Part shown: positions 54,387-63,918 of the stretch, piece after piece
Numbering within the stretch: the first letter of the stretch is position 1
Layout of the letters: each line of letters starts with the position of its first letter
Source of the DNA: Sphingobacteriia bacterium RIFOXYC2_FULL_35_18
GTDB lineage: Bacteria > Bacteroidota > Bacteroidia > Chitinophagales > Chitinophagaceae
DNA length: 64,000 nt
NCBI GenBank assembly: GCA_001829005.1
Contig: MIAG01000010.1
Coordinates: 122,878 to 186,877, forward strand
Reading direction: 5' to 3'
Position numbers and translations under genes: made by a program
Notes under the pieces: generated by a model
What the model saw: only the letters and a program-made list of their open reading frames with translations
What the model was told of the DNA's origin: nothing
The model's database searches: none

Positions 54387-55949
54387 ATGCCATCGAAAAA
54401 AACGACAGATAGTGGAATTGAAATAAAAGCTTGTTATACAGCTGAAGATATTGAGGCATTAAAATTAAGTACAGAGATGCCAGGTGAGTTTCCTTATACT
54501 AGAGGTGTTCAAGCCGATATGTATCGAGGTAAATTATGGACTATGCGACAGTATGCAGGATTTTCTACTGCAGAGGAAAGTAATAAACGATACCATTATT
54601 TGTTAAGCCAAGGCGTAATGGGTTTGAGTGTGGCATTTGACTTGCCTACACAAATTGGATATGATAGTGATCATGCTTTATCTGAAGGGGAAGTTGGAAA
54701 AGTAGGTGTTGCCATTGATAGTTTAGAAGACATGGAGTTATTGTTCAAAGGTATTGAATTAGAAAAAGTAAGTACTTCAATGACCATTAATGCAACGGGG
54801 TTTATTTTACTAGCGATGTATGTAGCATTAGCTAAAAAACAAGGGGCCGATTTAAATAAGATAGCAGGCACTATTCAGAATGATATACTTAAAGAGTATG
54901 CCGCAAGAGGTACTTATATATATCCTCCAAAGCCATCTATGCGAATAATTACCGATATTTTTGAATGGTGCAGCAGTTCATTGCCCAAATGGAATACAAT
55001 CTCCATTTCTGGATATCATATTCGAGAAGCGGGCAGTACTGCGGTTCAGGAAATTGCTTTTACTTTAAGCAATGGTAAAGCTTATGTGGAAGCTGCACTA
55101 GCAAAAGGATTAGACATTAATGTTTTTGGAAAAAGATTGTCTTTCTTTTTTAATGCACATAATAACTTGTTTGAAGAAGTTGCTAAGTTTAGAGCAGCAA
55201 GGAGAATGTGGGCCCGCATTATGAAAGACTTGGGTGCAACAGATGAAAAGGCAATGATGTTGCGTTTTCATACCCAAACTGGGGGCGCTACTTTAACTGC
55301 TCAACAGCCGTTAAATAATATTAGCAGGGTTACGATTCAAACCCTTGCAGCAGTTCTTGGCGGTACCCAAAGCTTGCACACCAATGGTTATGATGAAGCA
55401 TTGAGTTTACCTACAGAGGAAGCCGCTCGAATAGCACTGAGGACACAACAGATTGTTGCTTTTGAAAGTGGTGCACCAGATACAGTTGATCCGCTTGCAG
55501 GCAGTTATTTTGTAGAATCACTCACTGACGAAGTAGAGAATAAAGCCTGGGATTTAATGAATAAAATAACTGCAATGGGTGGCAGTGTTAGTGCAATTGA
55601 GCAAGGTTTTATGCAAGAAGAAATTGCCCGCAGTGCATTCGATTACCAACGCAATATTGAAAGTGGCGATAAGATTATTGTAGGGGTAAATAAATTTACC
55701 ATTGATAAAGAAAATCCAGTACCTGGGTTTAAAATAGACGATAGTATTCGTCAGTTACAAACTGCTAAATTGGCTGCATTAAAAAGCAAACGAGATCAAG
55801 TAAAAGTAGCTGAATGTTTAAGTGCAATTAAAGCAGCAGCTTCAGGTACAACCAACTTAATGCCACTAGTTGTAGAAGCAGTTGAAACCTATTGTACACT
55901 TGGCGAAATTGCAGATACACTTCGCCAAGTATACGGAGAACATAGGTGA
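54387..55949 (+). CDS. Methylmalonyl-CoA mutase family large subunit (catalytic barrel only)
   Basis: This 520-residue protein is the TIM-barrel catalytic part of an adenosylcobalamin acyl-CoA mutase: [74 protein letters not shown] and [21 protein letters not shown]. The C-terminal B12-binding domain with DxHxxG is missing, so a separate small subunit must exist elsewhere. The YIR/YHIREAG and RGVQ context fits methylmalonyl-CoA or isobutyryl-CoA mutases; which substrate cannot be decided. Confidence 0.9.
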   Translation: MPSKKTTDSGIEIKACYTAEDIEALKLSTEMPGEFPYTRGVQADMYRGKLWTMRQYAGFSTAEESNKRYHYLLSQGVMGLSVAFDLPTQIGYDSDHALSEGEVGKVGVAIDSLEDMELLFKGIELEKVSTSMTINATGFILLAMYVALAKKQGADLNKIAGTIQNDILKEYAARGTYIYPPKPSMRIITDIFEWCSSSLPKWNTISISGYHIREAGSTAVQEIAFTLSNGKAYVEAALAKGLDINVFGKRLSFFFNAHNNLFEEVAKFRAARRMWARIMKDLGATDEKAMMLRFHTQTGGATLTAQQPLNNISRVTIQTLAAVLGGTQSLHTNGYDEALSLPTEEAARIALRTQQIVAFESGAPDTVDPLAGSYFVESLTDEVENKAWDLMNKITAMGGSVSAIEQGFMQEEIARSAFDYQRNIESGDKIIVGVNKFTIDKENPVPGFKIDDSIRQLQTAKLAALKSKRDQVKVAECLSAIKAAASGTTNLMPLVVEAVETYCTLGEIADTLRQVYGEHR

Positions 55950-55950
55950 T

Positions 55951-56370
55951 TTATAATACGGTTATCAGGGCAAAAATTACTCCCGGTATCCAGAATAATA
56001 AGGTAAGTAATACGCTAATCCAAAATGTACCATTGGTAGTGCCTTCATGCAGATAAACAGCTAATGGTGGAAGTAAAATGGCTAAAATTGCTAATAATAC
56101 TTTGTCTGTTGAAGGGGTAGCACTTGCTTTATTGGCTTTGTACTCTTTCATTAAACTTTTTACTTCCTTTAATTTGGCTTTTCTGTCTACTCTAGACAAA
56201 CTTTTAAATTGACTCATGGCGTCTGTTACTACAGCATCATCCATTGTTATTACTTCACTATTAGCAACTTTCTTGTTGGTTTCTCCAGTTGTAGTTCCCA
56301 CAGATGAAGCTGTAGCAGTTGAAAAGTTTAGTACAATTGCTGCTGCAAGCAAATAAGTTATTTTTTTCAT
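55951..56370 (-). CDS. Exported protein with C-terminal Pmp3/YqaE-like membrane domain
   Basis: This 139-residue protein begins with a signal peptide (MKKITYLLAAAIVLNFSTATA), continues with a ~60-residue charged helical segment (SQFKSLSRVDRKAKLKEVKSLMKEYK), and ends with two membrane helices matching Pmp3/YqaE: LLAILAILLPPLAVYLHEG and WISVLLTLLFWIPGVIFALITVL. Ordinary Pmp3 proteins are ~55 residues with no N-terminal extension. Pmp3 is linked to membrane potential and salt stress. The gene ends 1 bp after the mutase stop, convergently. Confidence 0.8.
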   Translation of the reverse strand: MKKITYLLAAAIVLNFSTATASSVGTTTGETNKKVANSEVITMDDAVVTDAMSQFKSLSRVDRKAKLKEVKSLMKEYKANKASATPSTDKVLLAILAILLPPLAVYLHEGTTNGTFWISVLLTLLFWIPGVIFALITVL

Positions 56371-56489
56371 AGGTATTCTGGTTTCCTTGAAGTTACACTA
56401 AGTTTAACAAAACTCTTTTTATATTTCTGCTACATCATCAATTAATGAAGGTATTCTGTAACTTAGGAATTCTTAATTATTTGCTCCTT

Positions 56490-57785
56490 ATGAAAAAAAT
56501 TTTAACCCTCCTACTATTGGTGTCTGGAACTGTTGTTGCACAACCATCTCAGGCAAGCCTAGAACAATTGTTTAAAGAAGAAAATGCCAAAGTAATCAAT
56601 TGGCGCAGGTATTTTCATGAATTCCCTGAATTAGGAAATAGAGAATTCAATACTTGTAAAAAAGTAGAAGAAACGTTGAAGAGTTTTGGAATTAGTACAC
56701 GGATTGTTGCCAAAACTGGTGTAGTGGGTGTATTAAAGGGAGGTAAACCAGGACCAGTTGTGGCTTTAAGAGCCGATATGGATGGTTTGCCAGTAGAAGA
56801 AAGAAACAATTTAGCATTTGCCTCTAAAGCAAAGGGCGAATACAATGGGGCCACAGTTCCTGTAATGCATGCATGCGGACACGATTCACACGTAGCTATG
56901 TTACTAGGAGCAGCTGAAGTCTTAAGCAAAATCAAGAATGATATAAACGGAACAGTAGTATTCTTATTTCAACCTGCCGAGGAAGGCCCTCCAGGAACGG
57001 AAGAAGGTGGAGCTCCATTGATGATTAAAGAAGGCGCAATGGATAACCCTAAAGTGGAAGCAGTATTTGGGATACATATCAATTCAAAATACGATTTAGG
57101 TAAAATTTATTATAAGCCTGGATCTACTATGGCATCTTCTGATTGGTTCACTATTAAAGTAAAGGGCAAACAAAGTCATGGAGCCTATCCATGGAATTCT
57201 ATTGACCCCATTGTTGTAAGTGCAGAAATAATTCAAGCCTTACAAACCATCGTAAGTAGGAATATAGATATTACTAAATCACCAGTAGTCGTTTCAGTAG
57301 GTAAAATTCAATCTGGAGTTAGATCTAATATTATTCCTGAAGAAGCTATTATGGAAGGAACTATAAGAACCTTAGATGATCAGGTTCAAAAAAATGTACA
57401 CGAAAAAATCAAGCTAATTGCAAAAAATATTGCGGAAGCAAATGGAACTACTGCTGAAGTTAGCATAGATACTAAAACATTAGTAACCTATAGCGATCCT
57501 GAATTGGTTGCAAGAACCCTACCCTCTTTGCAAACTGCTGCAGGTGGTGCAGATAATGTTAAGCTAACCAATTGGGTAACTGGTGCTGAAGATTTCTCTT
57601 TTTTTGGTACCAAAGCACCTGCATTTTATTTCTTTTTAGGTGCAAGAGATCCCCAGTTTGCTAGTTTTGAAACAGCGCCTGATCATCATACTCCAGGATT
57701 TATGATTAATGATTCAAGATTAGATGTTGGAGTGAAAGCATTTGTTCACCTAGTATTGGATTATGCAAAAACAGGTAAAAAATAA
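56490..57785 (+). CDS. Secreted M20 family amidohydrolase
   Basis: This 431-residue metallohydrolase has M20D motifs: RRYFHEFPELGNREF, VALRADMDGLPVEE, the metal ligands in HACGHDSHVAMLLGAA, QPAEEGPPGTEEGGAP and IHINSKYDLG. Relatives cleave N-acyl amino acids. ATG 56490 opens a signal peptide (MKKILTLLLLVSGTVVAQ), so I prefer it over ATG 56445. Exported to the periplasm. The S9 peptidase gene follows 3 bp after its stop, suggesting a joint role in peptide breakdown. Confidence 0.9.
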   Translation: MKKILTLLLLVSGTVVAQPSQASLEQLFKEENAKVINWRRYFHEFPELGNREFNTCKKVEETLKSFGISTRIVAKTGVVGVLKGGKPGPVVALRADMDGLPVEERNNLAFASKAKGEYNGATVPVMHACGHDSHVAMLLGAAEVLSKIKNDINGTVVFLFQPAEEGPPGTEEGGAPLMIKEGAMDNPKVEAVFGIHINSKYDLGKIYYKPGSTMASSDWFTIKVKGKQSHGAYPWNSIDPIVVSAEIIQALQTIVSRNIDITKSPVVVSVGKIQSGVRSNIIPEEAIMEGTIRTLDDQVQKNVHEKIKLIAKNIAEANGTTAEVSIDTKTLVTYSDPELVARTLPSLQTAAGGADNVKLTNWVTGAEDFSFFGTKAPAFYFFLGARDPQFASFETAPDHHTPGFMINDSRLDVGVKAFVHLVLDYAKTGKK

Positions 57786-57788
57786 CCA

Positions 57789-59699
57789 ATGAAAAAAATA
57801 TTGTTATTGGCGGTATTAGGTTTTATCCAATTTGCCCAAGCACAAGATAATTTAACGCCAGAAAAATTGTGGCAAATACAAAGGGTTTCTGCTTTAGGTA
57901 TTAGTAAAGACAAGCAATATATTGTCTATTCTGTTTCAACTCCAGATATTGCAGCCAATAAAAATAATCGAAAGAAGTTTAAGATTCCAGTTACAGGGGG
58001 GGCAGCAATTGAAATATCTAGCAATGAAGAACATCTTGCAAATGATCGAATTTCTTCGGATGGCAAGTTCATTTTATACTCAGATGAAGTGAAAATTAAT
58101 AAAGTAGCTGGGAAGGAATTATATCCAGACTTGCCTAAATCGGATGCTTATGTTTATACTTCTTTAAACTATCGACACTGGGATACTTGGGAAGACGGTG
58201 AATACAATCATGTATTTGTTGCGCCTTTTGCGAACGGGAAATCCTTGCAAGGTAAAGATATTATGCCTAATGAGCCATACGACGCCCCTACCAAGCCTTT
58301 TGGTGGAGATGAAGATTTCATATGGCATCCAGATGGGAAGCATATTGTTTATGTAGCAAAGAAAAAATACGGAACAGATTACGCTATTAGTACCAATACA
58401 GATCTCTATCAATATAATATAGAGACGGGTGTTACAACTAATTTAACCGAAGCCAATAAAGGCTACGATCTCTCGCCACAGTTTAATCAAAATGGTGTAC
58501 TCGCTTGGATGCAAATGAAAAGAGATGGTTTTGAGGCAGACAAGCAAGACCTTATTATATTAGCCAACAACAAGTATCCAGTAAATCTTACTGCGCATAG
58601 AGATGATATTCATGTAGAAGGATTTAAGTGGAGTGAAGACGGTCGTTCTTTATTTTTTTGGGCCCCTATCAATGGTACTTTGCAATTGTTTCAAGTTAAT
58701 AATCCTGGACTCACTAAAATGTTGCCAGTGATTAAACAATTGACTTCTGGAGATTTTGATATAACAGGAATAGTTGCACAAGTGGGTAATAATATTGTGG
58801 TTTCAAGAACTGATATGAACACTGCAGCCGAATTATACAAACTGAATTTGCAGAACAATCAAATGGAGCAGCTCACCCATGTAAATGATGCTTTTTATAG
58901 TAGCATTGCTAAATGCAAAACAGAACGAAGATGGGTGCCTACTACAGACGGGAAAAAAATGTTGGTTTGGGTGATTTATCCACCAGGCTTTGATGCATCA
59001 AAAAAGTATCCAACCTTATTATATTGTCAAGGCGGCCCCCAAAGCCCATTAACACAGTTTTATTCTTACAGGTGGAATTTTCAGCTGATGGCTTCACAAG
59101 GATATATTGTGGTTGCTCCTAACCGTAGAGGAATGCCTGGTCATGGCACTCAGTGGAATGAAGCCATTAGTAAGGATCATGGCGGTCAAGTCATGAACGA
59201 TTATTTATCGGCCATTGACGCAGTAAGTAAAGAACCATTTGTAGACAAGAATAGACTTGGATGTGTTGGGGCAAGTTATGGTGGCTACTCCGTATTTATG
59301 TTAGCTGGGATACATAACAATCGTTTCAAGACTTTTATATCTCATGATGGAATATTTGATACGAAGAGCATGTATGGAACCACTGAAGAATTATGGTTTG
59401 TGAATTTTGATTATGGAGGAGCTTATTGGGATAAAAATCCTGCTGCGCAAAAAACGTATGGAGTTCAAAATCCCATCAATCATGTAGCTAAATGGAATAC
59501 ACCCATCATGATTGTACAGGGTGGGATAGATTTTAGGGTGCCTATAGAGCAAGGTTTACAAGCATTTCAAGCAGCTCAGTTGCAGGGCATTAAAAGTAAA
59601 TTATTGTATTTGCCTGGCGAAAATCATTGGGTGTCTACCGCACAGAATGGTTTGGTATGGCAAAGAGAATTTTTTAAATGGTTGAAAGAGACTTTGTAG
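57789..59699 (+). CDS. Secreted S9 family prolyl-oligopeptidase-type peptidase
   Basis: This 636-residue protein has a signal peptide (ending FAQAQ), a beta-propeller N-terminal region, and a C-terminal alpha/beta-hydrolase domain with the nucleophile motif GCVGASYGGYSVF, an Asp in GGIDFRVPIEQG and a His in GENHWVS. These are the acylaminoacyl-peptidase/dipeptidyl-peptidase hallmarks. It acts in the periplasm on oligopeptides. It is co-transcribed with the M20 amidohydrolase and ended by the terminator at 59728. Confidence 0.92.
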   Translation: MKKILLLAVLGFIQFAQAQDNLTPEKLWQIQRVSALGISKDKQYIVYSVSTPDIAANKNNRKKFKIPVTGGAAIEISSNEEHLANDRISSDGKFILYSDEVKINKVAGKELYPDLPKSDAYVYTSLNYRHWDTWEDGEYNHVFVAPFANGKSLQGKDIMPNEPYDAPTKPFGGDEDFIWHPDGKHIVYVAKKKYGTDYAISTNTDLYQYNIETGVTTNLTEANKGYDLSPQFNQNGVLAWMQMKRDGFEADKQDLIILANNKYPVNLTAHRDDIHVEGFKWSEDGRSLFFWAPINGTLQLFQVNNPGLTKMLPVIKQLTSGDFDITGIVAQVGNNIVVSRTDMNTAAELYKLNLQNNQMEQLTHVNDAFYSSIAKCKTERRWVPTTDGKKMLVWVIYPPGFDASKKYPTLLYCQGGPQSPLTQFYSYRWNFQLMASQGYIVVAPNRRGMPGHGTQWNEAISKDHGGQVMNDYLSAIDAVSKEPFVDKNRLGCVGASYGGYSVFMLAGIHNNRFKTFISHDGIFDTKSMYGTTEELWFVNFDYGGAYWDKNPAAQKTYGVQNPINHVAKWNTPIMIVQGGIDFRVPIEQGLQAFQAAQLQGIKSKLLYLPGENHWVSTAQNGLVWQREFFKWLKETL

Positions 59700-59727
59700 T
59701 AAATCTAATAAGACCTGATAAACTTCT

Positions 59728-59755
59728 AAAAAGCGAACCAAAGGGTTCGCTTTTT
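59728..59755. terminator. Bidirectional intrinsic terminator
   Basis: AAAAAGCGAACC (59728-59739), loop AAAG, GGTTCGCTTTTT (59744-59755). It lies between the convergent S9 peptidase and yggS genes and overlaps the yggS stop codon. Confidence 0.92.
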
Positions 59756-60428
59756 AATTAGTATAATTTCTTGCTCCAAATAGCAAACTGCCTATTCTAA
59801 CCATCGTACTCCCCTCTTCAATAGCCATTGCATAGTCTCCGCTCATACCCATTGATAAGACGGGTTCTTTTCCTGAATGCTCCAATATCCAAGATGTATT
59901 TTTAGTGAACAGGCTATTTAAATACTTGAATTCATTTCTAACTTTCATTTGATCTTTGCTAAAAGATGCCATTCCCATTAATCCGCAGATTCTTACATTG
60001 GATAATTGATCCATCTGAGTGATTATTTCTTCTAGCTCTCTTTCATCTAATCCAAATTTTGATTCTTCCTCCGCAATATGAATTTGTAACAAGCAATCAA
60101 TCACCCGGTTGTTTTTGATTGCTTGTTTATTGATTTCTTGTAATAATTTCAAACTATCAACACCATGTATCAAATGAACAAATGGGGCAATGTATTTAAC
60201 CTTATTGCTTTGTAAATGACCAATAAAATGCCAACGAATATCTTTGGGTAAAGCCGCTGCTTTGTCTACCAATTCTTGAACATAATTCTCTCCAAAATCT
60301 CTTTGACCCAAATGGTATAATTCCATTAAGTCTTCATTAGGCTTTGTTTTGCTTACTGCTATTAAGCAAGTTTTAGTACTTGCTAATTCTTTTACAATTC
60401 GATGATATGCTATGGTATTTACAGGCAT
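59754..60428 (-). CDS. yggS: YggS/PLPBP family pyridoxal-phosphate homeostasis protein
   Basis: This 224-residue protein is an alanine-racemase-like barrel with PLP-binding Lys27 (LIAVSKTKP), FGENYVQELVDK, WHFIGHLQSNKVK and the phosphate loop LSMGMSGDYAMAIEEGSTMVRIGSLLFGAR. It keeps cellular PLP and amino-acid balance and has no known catalysis. It lies 12 bp after the 60441 gene on the same strand. Confidence 0.94.
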   Translation of the reverse strand: MPVNTIAYHRIVKELASTKTCLIAVSKTKPNEDLMELYHLGQRDFGENYVQELVDKAAALPKDIRWHFIGHLQSNKVKYIAPFVHLIHGVDSLKLLQEINKQAIKNNRVIDCLLQIHIAEEESKFGLDERELEEIITQMDQLSNVRICGLMGMASFSKDQMKVRNEFKYLNSLFTKNTSWILEHSGKEPVLSMGMSGDYAMAIEEGSTMVRIGSLLFGARNYTN

Positions 60429-60440
60429 AATTGTTAGTGA

Positions 60441-61604
60441 TTAATTTACCAATTTTTGGTGTAAAATGATATTTTCTAATAATAAAACATTGTTATATGC
60501 TGGGCAATAGTATTTGAATGTCCCCAACTTACTTGCTGTAAAAGATTTTTTTAATTGATTGGGTAGCATTGAAGCCATATTGGCAATGAAAAAAGAAAAT
60601 TGTTCATCTTCAATTAATTGAGTCAAATTTAGCGTATTCTGTACCGTTATAAAATCAGGTTTTACTCCCCACCTTAATAAAGATGAAGACAATAATACTT
60701 GGTTTAAGAATGGTTGTTTTTTTTGTTCTAGTTTTTGAGCTTGTTGAATAAGCATTGGCTTAAACTTTTCAAGTTCAGGAATAGGTTTTAATGCCATTAA
60801 TCTAGACAGATGATATAAGATGATTTCTGAACTGCCGTAATGGGGAGAAATAAAACTTGGTTCAGTTATATGCTTTTTTTCTTCTAAAATTTTTACAATT
60901 AATTGTACACTTGATGAGTCTGCTTTTGTAAAGGGTAGTTTGTATTCTTGAACAAAATAGAGCACATTGCTAAGTACTGAAATATCAAAATCAACAGGCA
61001 TTCTATTTCCAAACCATACCGAATAGGCAGGTAAATGGCTGATTGATGAAAAGGTATTATTGATTTTACCTTTACCACCGTTTATATATTCTTGCATTAA
61101 CAAATGAATATTGTCAGCAGTTTCTTCATTTGCTTTCAGGGCCATTAAAATAATGACCGTATCATCCATATCGTCTGGCAATGATTGACTCTTATTGAAA
61201 AGATTCATCCAGCCACTATTCGGAAAAATTTGTGCAGTGTCTGTTGGCCAAAAATTATACGTGTCTCTGCCTTTTCGATTTTTAAATTTTGCAAACGATG
61301 GCTTTGCGTTTGAAGAAATTTGGTCAACTAGTTTTTGTTGGTAAGGGGTAAGTTGATCTTTAATCCTTTCCAAAGTAAATACAATCAATCCGGTAAAGAA
61401 AGGATTAATATCGGCTTTTTGTCTATCTTGATTTAATGCATAAGTTCTATAAGAAGGGAATAGTCCCTTAGGGAAAACACCGCTTTCTTTTACTTGGAGT
61501 TGATCAATTCGTTGGAGTAATTGAGTAACAATGGTGGTATCAAAAGCATTGCTCTTATTCGTGTAAAAAAATAACAGGAATAAGAGCAAGCAATTAAATT
61601 TCAT
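60441..61604 (-). CDS. Secreted helical protein of unknown function
   Basis: This 387-residue protein has a signal peptide (MKFNCLLLFLLFFYTNKSNA). The rest is mostly helical, with NSGWMNLFNKSQSLPDDMDDTVIILMALKA, LSVWFGNRMPVDFDISVLSNVLYFV-like segments and HYGSSEIILYHLSRLMAL, a repeating helix pattern reminiscent of alpha/alpha toroids. The DDMDDT motif is suggestive but not enough to call a terpene cyclase or glycosidase. It starts 5 bp after the acyl-CoA dehydrogenase stop. No family recognised. Confidence 0.7.
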   Translation of the reverse strand: MKFNCLLLFLLFFYTNKSNAFDTTIVTQLLQRIDQLQVKESGVFPKGLFPSYRTYALNQDRQKADINPFFTGLIVFTLERIKDQLTPYQQKLVDQISSNAKPSFAKFKNRKGRDTYNFWPTDTAQIFPNSGWMNLFNKSQSLPDDMDDTVIILMALKANEETADNIHLLMQEYINGGKGKINNTFSSISHLPAYSVWFGNRMPVDFDISVLSNVLYFVQEYKLPFTKADSSSVQLIVKILEEKKHITEPSFISPHYGSSEIILYHLSRLMALKPIPELEKFKPMLIQQAQKLEQKKQPFLNQVLLSSSLLRWGVKPDFITVQNTLNLTQLIEDEQFSFFIANMASMLPNQLKKSFTASKLGTFKYYCPAYNNVLLLENIILHQKLVN

Positions 61605-61609
61605 TCAAC

Positions 61610-62764
61610 TTATTTTAAAATACTTCTACTAATTACGATACGCTGAACTTCACTGGTTCCTTCATATATCTGGGTGATTTTTGCATCACGCATCAATCGT
61701 TCAACATGGTACTCTTTTACAAAACCATAACCACCATGTATTTGAACTGCTTCAGTTGAAACCCACATGGCTGCTTCACTTGCAAATACTTTAGCCATAG
61801 AAGAACTCAATGTATAATCTAATCCATTGTCTTTTTCCCAAGCAGCTTTTAAACAAAGTAAACGAGCAGCTTCAATTTTGGTAGCCATATCCGCTAATTT
61901 AAATTGAATGGCTTGGTGATGCATAATTTCTTTTCCAAATGCTTTACGCTGCTTGCTATAAGCTAAAGCTAATTCATAAGCTCCGCTGGCAATACCCAAT
62001 GCTTGAGATGCAATTCCAATTCTTCCTCCAGCTAAGGTTTTCATTGCAAATTTGAAACCGAATCCATCTTCTCCAATTCTATTTTCTTTTGGAACTATTA
62101 CGTCATTAAATAAAATAGTATGGGTGTCGCTACCTCTAATACCTAATTTATTTTCTTTTGCAGCTACCGTTACACCAGGCCAGTTTTTCTCCACTATAAA
62201 AGCATTAATACCTTTACTACCTTTTGCAGGATCCGTTTGAGCAATGACTAAATATACAGATGCTGAAGATCCATTGGTAATCCAATTTTTTGTTCCATTT
62301 AATAAATAATGATCTCCTTTGTCTTCTGCTGTTGTTTGCTGACTCGTTGCATCGCTACCCGCTTCTGGTTCACTCAATAAAAATGCGCCTATGTATAAAT
62401 CATTGTCCTTTCTACCTTGTGCCAATGGGGTTAAATATTTTTTCTTTTGATCTTCATTACCAAAAGTTTCTAAGCCCCAACAAACCAAGCTATTGTTAAC
62501 GCTCATACTAACACTAGTACTTGCATCCACTTTACTAATTTCTTCCATAGCCAATACATAGCTCAGGGTATCCATTCCTGCTCCACCGTAATCAGGGCTT
62601 ACCATCATACCCATAAAACCCAATTCAGCCAATTTCATTACCTGTTCGCGAGGATATTTCTGGTGCTCATCTCTCTCAATAACGCCAGGTTTACACTCAT
62701 TTTGGGCAAAATCTCTTGCCGCTTTCTGAATCATCAAATGTTCTTCACTCAACTGAAAATGCAT
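61610..62764 (-). CDS. Short-chain acyl-CoA dehydrogenase
   Basis: This 384-residue flavoprotein oxidises acyl-CoA to enoyl-CoA in beta-oxidation or branched-chain amino-acid breakdown. Motifs include GAFLLSEPEAGSDATSQQTTA, GTKNWITNGSSASVY, KLGIRGSDTHTI, AGGRIGIASQALG and the C-terminal QIYEGTSEVQRIVISR, with the Glu of IYEGT as the expected catalytic base. It resembles butyryl-CoA dehydrogenases. It forms a three-gene run with the 60441 gene and yggS. Confidence 0.92.
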   Translation of the reverse strand: MHFQLSEEHLMIQKAARDFAQNECKPGVIERDEHQKYPREQVMKLAELGFMGMMVSPDYGGAGMDTLSYVLAMEEISKVDASTSVSMSVNNSLVCWGLETFGNEDQKKKYLTPLAQGRKDNDLYIGAFLLSEPEAGSDATSQQTTAEDKGDHYLLNGTKNWITNGSSASVYLVIAQTDPAKGSKGINAFIVEKNWPGVTVAAKENKLGIRGSDTHTILFNDVIVPKENRIGEDGFGFKFAMKTLAGGRIGIASQALGIASGAYELALAYSKQRKAFGKEIMHHQAIQFKLADMATKIEAARLLCLKAAWEKDNGLDYTLSSSMAKVFASEAAMWVSTEAVQIHGGYGFVKEYHVERLMRDAKITQIYEGTSEVQRIVISRSILK

Positions 62765-62835
62765 GGTTGTAAAATTTTATGGCGCAAAAATAAGCTAACA
62801 AGCGTTAGGATGTACGATGTTTTACAAAAAAATGG

Positions 62836-63900
62836 CTACTTCTTTGTTTTTGTAAATAAATTATTTGAGCAAGTAAAAAGTCCTTCTTTAGTTTTACTAT
62901 CGAGATTGGTGTATTTGCCAGCTAATATACTTTGACCTATATAACCAGGATTATCCCCCTTCCCTAGCGGCCAATTCCCCACTGTGTTTTCAATTTGAAT
63001 ACTACTCAATTGTGCAATAGTTAAAGCAAAATCTGAACAATTATAATCGCTTAAATGATATTCATTATCAATATTATGGTCAATATATTCAAGCACTTTT
63101 TCAAATTGTTCTTTTGAAACAAATTTCCCCAATAATTGATCCCAAGTATGATATGCATCATTCTTTATTACAGAATTGGCTTTTGGCATTAAAGGATTAA
63201 CTGGAATCAATTGGCCCTCTTCAGGATAAAATCCAAATGTTTTACAAACTGCTGATTGATCTTTGTTGTATTTAATCAAAGAAATAAAGGAATGACCAAC
63301 TTCCCCCAATCCGGTATTCGTATTTTTTTGACCCGGAATCGGCTGTTTAATAAGCAGTGCTAAAGCATAATGAGTAGCTTCTTTTTGATCTAAGAATGCT
63401 TCTACAATAGATGCTGTTTGTATTAATTCTGATTCAAACTCCTCGGTTCTTTCCAACTCTTTTTGGTTAATTTGGTCTTGCACCATCAACTCTAATATCT
63501 CGTCGTTAACAATGTTTTCTTTGATTTTATTTTCATAATTGCTATTTGTGCTAAAGAATGATATGTATCGCTTACCTCTTTTGGTAGCATTATATTTAGA
63601 TTCAACTGAACCTGCTTTATAAAAGCAAGCCATAGCAGCAGTGAAATTGTTGTATCGAGCAAGTACAATTGCTAAATTATTGTACAAATGCGATAGAATA
63701 CTTTGGTCAGTTACTGCTTCCTTAGTCTGAAGTACTTGATGTAATTGAACCAATGCTAGATGCGACTTACCATTGGCAATATGGCGATCGCTTTCCTTTA
63801 AAGCATTTATTATTTCAATATTGGGTAATAATTGTCCAGCTACCTCTGTATTTGCTAATTGCAAAATTAAAAACGCAATTAGCCAATATCTCCTTTTCAT
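62836..63900 (-). CDS. Secreted protein with a C-terminal His/Cys domain of unknown function
   Basis: This 354-residue protein has a signal peptide (ending ANTEVAGQ), a TPR-like region (about 35-95, including LSHLYNNLAIVLARYNNFTAAMACFYKAG), and a C-terminal region with GEVGHSFISL and YNCSDFALTIAQL. A His strand followed much later by an Asn-Cys helix is the layout of circularly permuted papain/NlpC-like folds, so a cysteine hydrolase is possible but not shown. It lies 18 bp after another gene on the same strand (63919). Confidence 0.7.
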   Translation of the reverse strand: MKRRYWLIAFLILQLANTEVAGQLLPNIEIINALKESDRHIANGKSHLALVQLHQVLQTKEAVTDQSILSHLYNNLAIVLARYNNFTAAMACFYKAGSVESKYNATKRGKRYISFFSTNSNYENKIKENIVNDEILELMVQDQINQKELERTEEFESELIQTASIVEAFLDQKEATHYALALLIKQPIPGQKNTNTGLGEVGHSFISLIKYNKDQSAVCKTFGFYPEEGQLIPVNPLMPKANSVIKNDAYHTWDQLLGKFVSKEQFEKVLEYIDHNIDNEYHLSDYNCSDFALTIAQLSSIQIENTVGNWPLGKGDNPGYIGQSILAGKYTNLDSKTKEGLFTCSNNLFTKTKK

Positions 63901-63918
63901 ATTAATTGGTTTACTCCA

